The translations under genes and the position numbers were made by a program. A stretch of DNA of 64,000 nucleotides from Methylobacterium terricola. GTDB lineage: Bacteria; Pseudomonadota; Alphaproteobacteria; Rhizobiales; Beijerinckiaceae. How positions within the stretch are numbered: position 1 is the stretch's first letter; each line of letters starts with the position of its first letter. Below the pieces are notes generated by a model, which saw nothing but the letters and a program-made list of their open reading frames with translations, did not search any database and was not told where the DNA came from. The stretch is from contig NZ_VDDA01000003.1 in NCBI RefSeq assembly GCF_006151805.1, positions 124,001 through 188,000 on the forward strand, read 5' to 3'. Positions 58,543-64,000 of this stretch are shown piece by piece.

Positions 58543-59321
58543 CCCTGCTCGACGCCGCCGACCTCGCCTTCGGCTATCCCGGCCGGGAGATCGGCCGCGA
58601 TCTCTCGGTGCATCTGGCCGCCGGCGAGGCGCTGGCGCTGCTCGGGCCGAATGGCGGCGGCAAGACCACGCTCCTGAAGACCTTGCTCGGCCTGCTGCCG
58701 GCGCTCGCCGGCACGATCCGGGTCGAGGGCCGGCCGCTCGCCGATCTCACCGCCCGGGAGCGGGCGCGGGCGATGGCCTACGTGCCGCAGGCGGGTGCCA
58801 GCGCCTTCGCGTTCACGGCGCGGGCCGTGGTGCTGATGGGGCGGACCAGCCGCACCGGCCTGCTCTCCGCCCCGTCCCGGGCCGACCACGCGGCGGCGGA
58901 GGCGGCGCTCGCCCGAATGGGCATCGCCCACCTCGCCGAGCGGCCGGTGACGCGGCTCTCCGGCGGCGAGCGGCAATTGGTGCTGGTCGCCCGGGCGCTG
59001 GCGCAGGACCCCCGGATCGTGGTGCTCGACGAGCCGACCGCCAGCCTCGATTTCGGCAACCAGGGCCGGGTGATGGCCGAGATCCTGCGCCTGCGCGCCG
59101 ACGGGCTCGGCCTCATCTTCACCACCCACGACCCCAACCAGGCCGCCCGCTACGCCGACCGGGCGCTGCTCCTGCGCGGCGGCTCGGCCCTCGCCGCCGG
59201 GCCGGTGGCCGCGGTGCTGGACGCCCCGACCCTCGGCCGGCTCTACGGCGCGCCGGTCGAGGAGGTGCGGGATACGGGCACGGGCGCGCGGGCCTTCCTG
59301 CCACAAGGGAATTCCCGATAA
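58539..59321 (+). CDS. ABC importer ATPase (FecE/BtuD family)
   Basis: A 260-residue ATPase. Walker A is LLGPNGGGKTTLLKTLLG, the Q-loop is VPQAGA, the signature LSGGERQLVLVARALAQ, Walker B VVLDEPTASLDFGNQ, and the H-loop His in TTHDPNQAARYADR. It powers the FecCD permease. The GTG start at 58539 overlaps the permease stop codon, so all three importer genes are translationally coupled. Confidence 0.92.
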   Translation: MTLLDAADLAFGYPGREIGRDLSVHLAAGEALALLGPNGGGKTTLLKTLLGLLPALAGTIRVEGRPLADLTARERARAMAYVPQAGASAFAFTARAVVLMGRTSRTGLLSAPSRADHAAAEAALARMGIAHLAERPVTRLSGGERQLVLVARALAQDPRIVVLDEPTASLDFGNQGRVMAEILRLRADGLGLIFTTHDPNQAARYADRALLLRGGSALAAGPVAAVLDAPTLGRLYGAPVEEVRDTGTGARAFLPQGNSR

Positions 59322-59354
59322 GGGAGCGGATCCGCACCCGCGACCGGGCCCCTG

Positions 59355-60047
59355 ATGCGCATCACCGCCGGAACGACGATGGCCGCCGAGGCCCTGCTCT
59401 TCGACATGGACGGGACGCTGGTCGATTCGACCCGCGTCATCACCGGTCTGTGGCGCGGCTGGTGCGACCGGCACGGCATCGACGCCGCGTCGCTGCTGCG
59501 GGTCTCGCATGGACGGCGCACGATCGACACCGTCCGGCTTTTCGCCCCACCGGATCTCGATCCCGAAGCGGAGGCGGCCGCCCTCACCGCGGCGGCGGCG
59601 ACCGCGCGCGAGGGCCTCGTGGCGGTTCCCGGCGCCGCCGGCCTGCTGCGCACCCTCCCTGGCTCGCGCTGGGCGGTCGTCACCTCGGCCGACCGGGCCA
59701 TCGCCCGGTCGTGGCTCGGGGAGGCCGGCCTGCCCTTGCCGGAGGTACTGGTCGCGGCGGAGGATGTCGCGGCCGGCAAGCCCGACCCGGCGGGCTATCT
59801 CCAGGCCGCCCGGCGCCTGGGCTGCCCGATCGAGCGGGCCGTGGTGTTCGAGGACGCGCCGGCCGGCCTCGCGGCGGGCCGGGCCTCCGGCGCCCGGGTG
59901 GTGGCCCTCGCCACGACGCTCGGGGCCGAGGCCCTGCACGATCACGACTGGGTGCAGAATCTCTCCGGGGTCGCCTACACCCCGGAGAAGGGCGGGCGGC
60001 TGACCTTCTCGGAGGCGAACCCTTCCTTCTCGGAGGCGAACCCTTGA
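59355..60047 (+). CDS. HAD-superfamily sugar-phosphatase-like hydrolase
   Basis: A 230-residue HAD phosphatase, subfamily I: ALLFDMDGTLVDSTRVITGLW with the nucleophile Asp, VVTSADRAIARSWL as the second motif, AAGKPDPAGYLQAARRLG with the Lys, and VVFEDAPAGLAAGRASGA with the acidic pair. It resembles glycerol-1/sugar phosphatases (GPP/YfbT). The last 14 residues, TFSEANPSFSEANP, come from a 21-bp tandem duplication (60004-60045), so the C terminus is a recent extension. Confidence 0.85.
   Translation: MRITAGTTMAAEALLFDMDGTLVDSTRVITGLWRGWCDRHGIDAASLLRVSHGRRTIDTVRLFAPPDLDPEAEAAALTAAAATAREGLVAVPGAAGLLRTLPGSRWAVVTSADRAIARSWLGEAGLPLPEVLVAAEDVAAGKPDPAGYLQAARRLGCPIERAVVFEDAPAGLAAGRASGARVVALATTLGAEALHDHDWVQNLSGVAYTPEKGGRLTFSEANPSFSEANP
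60004..60045 (+). repeat. 21-bp tandem duplication at the end of the HAD gene
   Basis: Two perfect copies of a 21-base unit starting ccttctcggagg end right before the stop codon and add a second SEANP to the protein. Confidence 0.85.
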
Positions 60048-60054
60048 GGCCGCC

Positions 60055-62058
60055 TCAGCGCGGCGCCGGTGCCAAAGCCGCGGCACTCTCCGCGGCGCGG
60101 GCGAGGCCGACGAACTCCGCCCGGTAGCCGAACGGGTCCTCCCCCCTCGCTCCGGCGGCGAGCCGCGCGACGTCGCCGTAGCCGAAACGGCCGGTATGGG
60201 CGCCGCCGCGCAGGATCTCGCCGAAGGCGGCCACGGCGGCGGCGAAGCGGGCCTCCTGCGGCGCCTCGGCGAAGGTCTTCACCTCCTGGCCCGGGTCGAT
60301 CACCGCCTCGATCAGCCGGCTCGTCTCCGCGTCCGGCCGCTTGTAGCGGATCGCCACATGCGCGTAGTCGCTCGGCGCGGCCGCCGCCGCCGGGGCTGTC
60401 GCGCCATAGCGCAGATCCGGCATCGTCCGCGGGCCGCCGACCGGCACCACCTCGTAGAGCGCCGTCACGCTCTGGCCCGAGCCGACCTCGCCGGCATCGA
60501 CTTTGTCGTTGGCGAAGTCGTCGCGGCGCAAGGCGCGGGTCTCGTAGCCGATCAGCCGGTACTCGGCGATCTGGCTTGGGTTGAACTCGACCTGGATCTT
60601 CACGTCCTTGGCGATCGGCACCAGCGTCGAGGTCGCCTCCTCCACCAGCACCTTGCGGGCCTCGTTCAGGGTGTCGATGTAGGCGGCAGCGCCGTTGCCG
60701 GTCTGGGCCAGCGCCTGCATCAGCGCGTCGTTGTGGTTGCCCATGCCGAAGCCGAGCACCGACAGGAAGATGCCGGTCGCGCGCTTGCGGGCGATGAAGC
60801 CCTTCAGCTCGTCCCGGTCCGTGATGCCGAGGTTGAAATCGCCGTCGGTGGTGAGCACCACCCGGTTGACCGCCTTGGCCTCGAAGCCCTGCTCGGCCAG
60901 CGCATAGGCCTGGCGCAGGCCCTCGCCGCCGGCCGTGCCGCCGCCGGCGCCGAGGCCGTCGATCGCGGCCAGAATCTTCTGGCGCTCGCTCGCCGGGGTG
61001 GGGGGCAGCACCGTGCCGGCCTCGCCGGCATAGGCCACGATCGCGACCCGGTCGCGGGCGTCGAGCTTCGTGAGCAGCAGGCCGAGCGCCTGCTTGACGA
61101 GGGGCAGCCGGTTCGGTCCGGCCATCGAGCCGGAGGTGTCGACCAGGAAGACCAGGTTGGCCGGGGGCCGGGTCTCCGGCGCCACGGCGTAGCCCTTGAT
61201 GCCGACCTGCACCAGCTTGCGCCCCTCGGCCCAGGGGCTCGGGAAGACCGAGGTGGTGATCCGGAACGGCTCCTCCGGGCTCGTCGGCGCCGGGTAGGCG
61301 TAGGGGAAGTAGTTGATCAGCTCCTCGACGCGCACGGCGTCCGGCGGCGGCAGGACGTTGCGGTTCAGGCTCGCCCGCACGAAGGCGTAGGACGCCGTGT
61401 CGACGTCGATCGAGAAGGTCGAGACCGGCGCCTGCGCTACCGCCTGGAAGCCGCTTGGCTGCGCCTGCGGGAAGCGGTCGCGGCCCGTGGGCTCGGCGGG
61501 AGCCGGGCGCGCGTCCGCGGCCGGGGCGGCGGGCCTCGTTATCAGCCCACGGGAAGCCGGCGCTTCGCGGTTCCGGTTCCTGGCGAAATCCTGATGGTCG
61601 TGGGCGGCTTCGGGGAGCGTCCATTGAGCCAGCGGGGCCGTCACGGCAAGCGGCGCGGCGTGCCACGCGGGCGCCGGGGCGGCGGGCGGTGGTGGCGCGG
61701 CAGGCCGCGCGGATCCCGCGGCGACGGGAGCCGGGGCGGCGGGCGGGGGCGGTACCACCGCCTCCGGTGCCGGGGGCGCTGTCTCGCGCTCGCGCAGCAG
61801 GATGGTCCAGGCGGCGGGAGCCGCGAGGGCGGCGACCAGGGTGGCGGCGACGAGGGGACGGGTGCGGAGCATCAGCGGGCCTCCCACAGGGGATCGACGC
61901 TCCGTGCGACGCGCCGGCCCGGCGGAAGCTTGGGCGGTGGCCCGATCATTGTCGCCCTGCGCGGCATCGAACCGGGCGAGGGCGGCGGCGAGCGCCCGCT
62001 CGCGGGCCTCGGCGTCGGGGGCCGGCGCAGGGGGCAGGACATCGGTGTCAGGCGCCAT
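60055..62058 (-). CDS. Membrane VWA-domain protein coupled to an ECF sigma factor
   Basis: A 667-residue YfbK-type protein. Residues 1-66 are cytosolic, one membrane helix spans about 68-88 (PLVAATLVAALAAPAAWTIL), residues 95-210 are Pro/Ala-rich, then comes the VWF-type N-terminal domain (DVDTASYAFVRASLNRNVLPPPDAVRVEELINYFPYAYP), the VWA domain with the intact MIDAS motif DTSGSM (307-312), and a DUF3520-like C-terminal domain. The start at 62058 follows ggaggag and lies 8 bases inside the sigma gene. It may sense an envelope ligand through the VWA domain; its cytosolic end could act as an anti-sigma segment (inferred). Confidence 0.88.
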   Translation of the reverse strand: MAPDTDVLPPAPAPDAEARERALAAALARFDAAQGDNDRATAQASAGPARRTERRSPVGGPLMLRTRPLVAATLVAALAAPAAWTILLRERETAPPAPEAVVPPPPAAPAPVAAGSARPAAPPPPAAPAPAWHAAPLAVTAPLAQWTLPEAAHDHQDFARNRNREAPASRGLITRPAAPAADARPAPAEPTGRDRFPQAQPSGFQAVAQAPVSTFSIDVDTASYAFVRASLNRNVLPPPDAVRVEELINYFPYAYPAPTSPEEPFRITTSVFPSPWAEGRKLVQVGIKGYAVAPETRPPANLVFLVDTSGSMAGPNRLPLVKQALGLLLTKLDARDRVAIVAYAGEAGTVLPPTPASERQKILAAIDGLGAGGGTAGGEGLRQAYALAEQGFEAKAVNRVVLTTDGDFNLGITDRDELKGFIARKRATGIFLSVLGFGMGNHNDALMQALAQTGNGAAAYIDTLNEARKVLVEEATSTLVPIAKDVKIQVEFNPSQIAEYRLIGYETRALRRDDFANDKVDAGEVGSGQSVTALYEVVPVGGPRTMPDLRYGATAPAAAAAPSDYAHVAIRYKRPDAETSRLIEAVIDPGQEVKTFAEAPQEARFAAAVAAFGEILRGGAHTGRFGYGDVARLAAGARGEDPFGYRAEFVGLARAAESAAALAPAPR

Positions 62059-62662
62059 GGCGCTCCTCCGGATCGGTCGTGAGCGGATCGCCCTTGAGAC
62101 GGCGGCGGGCCTCGTGCAGGCGCCAGGACACCGTGGCCTCGGCGACGCCGAGCGCCCGGCCGGCCTCGGCATGGGTCAGGCCCTCGCCTGCCACCAGCAC
62201 CACGGTCTCGCGCAAGGCGGGATCGAGGCGGGCGAGCGCTCCGGCGAGCCAGGCGCGGCGGTAGAGGTCGCGTCCGTCGGGGGCGGGCCCGAGGCGCAGC
62301 AGCGTGCCGAGGCCCTCCTTCATCCGCGCCAGGGTGGTGCGGCGGCGGTGATGGTCGCGGCAGGCATTGACCACGATGCCGAACAGCCAGGTCGAGACCC
62401 GGGCCTCGCCGCGAAAGCCCGCGATCCGCTCCACCAGGGCGCAGCACACCTCCTGCACCACGTCCTCGGCGTCGTGGCGCGAGCCGGTCATGCGCCAGGC
62501 GACGCGGTGCATGCGGTCGTAGTGCCGCCGCAGCAGCGCCTCGAAGGCCGCGCGGTCGCCCCGCGCCGCCCGGGCCGCGAGGTCGGCATCGGGGTCCGGC
62601 GCCGCCGTTCCGCGGAGCGGCCCGTCCCCGGTCTCGTCTATCTGTGTCGCGAGAGGCTGCAT
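62048..62662 (-). CDS. ECF-type RNA polymerase sigma factor
   Basis: A 204-residue extracytoplasmic-function sigma factor. Region 2: RAAFEALLRRHYDRMHRVAWRMTGSRHDAEDVVQEVCCALVERI and WLFGIVVNACRDHHRR; region 4: LDPALRETVVLVAGEGLTHAEAGRALGVAEATVSWRLHEARRRL. It is not EcfG, whose region 2 begins differently. It overlaps the VWA gene by 11 bases, so the two are translationally coupled; the VWA protein probably senses or controls the sigma factor. Confidence 0.9.
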   Translation of the reverse strand: MQPLATQIDETGDGPLRGTAAPDPDADLAARAARGDRAAFEALLRRHYDRMHRVAWRMTGSRHDAEDVVQEVCCALVERIAGFRGEARVSTWLFGIVVNACRDHHRRRTTLARMKEGLGTLLRLGPAPDGRDLYRRAWLAGALARLDPALRETVVLVAGEGLTHAEAGRALGVAEATVSWRLHEARRRLKGDPLTTDPEERHGA

Positions 62663-62918
62663 GCCCGAGGTTTCGCCCCATTGCGCGGCCCACCGGCCCC
62701 GCTCCGATCCTTCGGACGCGGCAGGAAGCGGCGTCCTTGGCGGGATGATCGACTATTTTCGGCCGGACTCGCAGCGGGCACGCCACCCGTGAAACTCGCC
62801 CGCGGAGCCAGGGCCCCACGCCGCCCCCCACCGATGGCCGCTGCCGCCGCGCTGGTGTTTCCCCGCGCAGGGGTTACATGACCGGGAGCGGACGCGCGGC
62901 GAACAGGAGCGAGACGAC

Positions 62919-64000
62919 GTGGCGATCACCCGGGATGACGTGCTGAAGGCGCTCGCGGGCGTGACGGTCGATGCGGCGGGGACCAGCCTGCCGGCCTCCG
63001 GCCGCCTGTCGGAGATCGTCATCGACCCCTCCGGCCGCGTCGTCTTCTCGATCGGCATCGCGCCGCCGGAGGCCAAGACCTTCGAGGCGGTGCGGCAGGC
63101 GGCCGAGATCGCGGTGCTGAAACTTCCCGGCGTCAAGGCGGCGCTGGCGAGCCTCACCGCCGAGCGCGGGCCGAGCTCGTCTGGATCGGGCGCCGCCCCC
63201 CGCCCCGCCGCTCCGGGCGGCGCCCCCCAGGGCGGGCCCCGGCCCGGCCCGGCCGTGCCGGGTGTGCGCCACATCGTGGCGGTGGCCTCGGGCAAGGGCG
63301 GCGTCGGCAAGTCGACCACCGCCTGCAACCTCGCCCTGGCGCTGCGGGCGCAAGGTCTCAAGGTCGGCCTGCTCGATGCCGACATCTACGGCCCCTCGGT
63401 CCCCAAGCTCTTCGGCCTCGACCGCAAGCCCGAGACGGTCAACACGCCGCAGGGGCAGCGCATCGTGCCGCTCAACGGCTACGGCCTCGCCGTGATGTCG
63501 ATCGGCTTCCTGATCTCCGCCGACACGGCGATGATCTGGCGCGGCCCGATGGTGCAATCGGCCCTGACCCAGCTCCTGCGCGAGGTCGCCTGGGGCGAGC
63601 TCGACGTGCTGATCGTCGACATGCCCCCCGGCACCGGCGACGCGCAGCTGACGCTCGCCCAGGCGACGCCGCTCGCCGGCGCGGTGATCGTCTCGACGCC
63701 GCAGGACCTGGCGCTGATCGACGCCCGCCGCGCCGTCACGATGTTCCGCCGGGTCGAGGTGCCGATCCTCGGCGTGGTCGAGAACATGGCGACCTTCGTC
63801 TGCCCGCATTGCGGCGGCACCTCGCACATCTTCGGCCATGGCGGCGCCCGCCACGAGGCCGAGACGATGGGTGTGCCGTTCCTCGGCGAGGTGCCGCTCA
63901 ACATGACGATCCGTGAATCGTCCGACGCCGGCCGGCCGGTGGTGGCGGTCGATCCCGACGGGCCGCAGGCCGCCGCCTACCGGGCGATCGCTTCGGCGCT
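62919..64000 (+). CDS. apbC: Mrp/ApbC iron-sulfur cluster carrier ATPase (3' end cut)
   Basis: A gene starting at a GTG (62919, behind aggagcgag) and open to the end of the window, 360 codons seen. Residues 1-85 form the MIP18/DUF59 domain (ITRDDVLKALAGVTVDAAG); a Pro/Gly linker follows; then the Mrp/NBP35 deviant Walker A SGKGGVGKST (124-133), DADIYGPSVPKLFG, and VDMPPGTGDAQLT. Cys295 and Cys298 (VCPHCGG) form the shared Fe-S site of the dimer. It assembles or transfers Fe-S clusters in the cytoplasm. Only a few residues are missing at the end. Confidence 0.95.
   Translation, partial: MAITRDDVLKALAGVTVDAAGTSLPASGRLSEIVIDPSGRVVFSIGIAPPEAKTFEAVRQAAEIAVLKLPGVKAALASLTAERGPSSSGSGAAPRPAAPGGAPQGGPRPGPAVPGVRHIVAVASGKGGVGKSTTACNLALALRAQGLKVGLLDADIYGPSVPKLFGLDRKPETVNTPQGQRIVPLNGYGLAVMSIGFLISADTAMIWRGPMVQSALTQLLREVAWGELDVLIVDMPPGTGDAQLTLAQATPLAGAVIVSTPQDLALIDARRAVTMFRRVEVPILGVVENMATFVCPHCGGTSHIFGHGGARHEAETMGVPFLGEVPLNMTIRESSDAGRPVVAVDPDGPQAAAYRAIASA

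Noticed and set aside
62048..62662. Identifying the ECF sigma factor as EcfG
   Set aside because: Its region 2 and its VWA partner differ from the EcfG (ECF15) pattern, it is far from phyR/nepR, and no EcfG-type promoter precedes it.
1..64000. tRNA or rRNA genes
   Set aside because: No T-loop/acceptor combinations or rRNA stretches were recognised on either strand by eye; a tRNAscan run would settle it.

Overview
The window is about 64 kb of very GC-rich chromosome from an alphaproteobacterium of the Rhizobiales (Hyphomicrobiales), most likely Methylobacterium or a close relative. The reasons are the PhyR/NepR general stress switch with GGAAC-N16/17-CGTT promoters, a ROSE-type RNA thermometer before an hsp20 gene, a MucR-family regulator, DUF1127 and DUF1328 small proteins, RIME-like palindromes, and the order ftsW-murG-murC-murB-ftsQ-ftsA-ftsZ-lpxC-bamD-recN. 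No rRNA, tRNA, phage, transposase or CRISPR array was seen. Both ends cut a gene: a fumarylacetoacetate-hydrolase family gene on the left and an Mrp/ApbC ATPase on the right.

Layout. 0-5.7 kb: mixed metabolic and regulatory genes (TadG-like pilus protein, MocR-type regulator divergent from a DUF1127 protein, VOC protein, a lower-GC nucleotidyltransferase). 5.8-10.3 kb: a minus-strand operon of a degenerate ABC protein, a cyclic-nucleotide-binding protein and an SDR. 10.8-15.1 kb: a general stress response island with phyR and nepR back to back, a second NepR-like gene, several small stress or membrane proteins, seven sites matching the EcfG promoter, and a probable EcfG-driven small RNA. 15.3-30.0 kb: recN, bamD, lpxC and the distal half of the division/cell-wall (dcw) cluster. 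30.1-38.0 kb: a ParB-like protein and a three-gene RND efflux operon. 38.2-46.6 kb: HAD dehalogenase, penicillin-binding protein 1C, an AI-2E family membrane protein with an extra C-terminal domain, an inositol-phosphatase family enzyme, an AraC regulator and an HD-GYP protein. 47-56 kb: MucR-type regulator, lipase-like hydrolase, heat-shock Hsp20 with its RNA thermometer, CMD protein, hemC, GGDEF protein, pncB and a general-stress flavin-type protein. 56.2-59.3 kb: a Mop molybdate-binding protein next to a type II ABC importer. 59.3-64 kb: HAD phosphatase, an ECF sigma factor overlapping a membrane VWA protein, and apbC/mrp.

How it works together. The strongest biology is the stress island. 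PhyR (sigma-like domain plus receiver) binds NepR when phosphorylated and so frees the sigma factor EcfG, whose gene is not in this window. The EcfG-type promoters seen here would then drive phyR, nepR, a KGG stress protein, a DUF1328 membrane protein, a 64-residue membrane protein, a 168-residue exported or anchored protein and a C-rich-loop small RNA resembling the Caulobacter stress RNA GsrN. Other stress layers in the window are the heat-induced hsp20, a second sigma/VWA signalling pair and c-di-GMP enzymes (GGDEF and HD-GYP). Coordinates, motifs and hairpins were read by eye; family names rest on recognised motifs, not on database searches.
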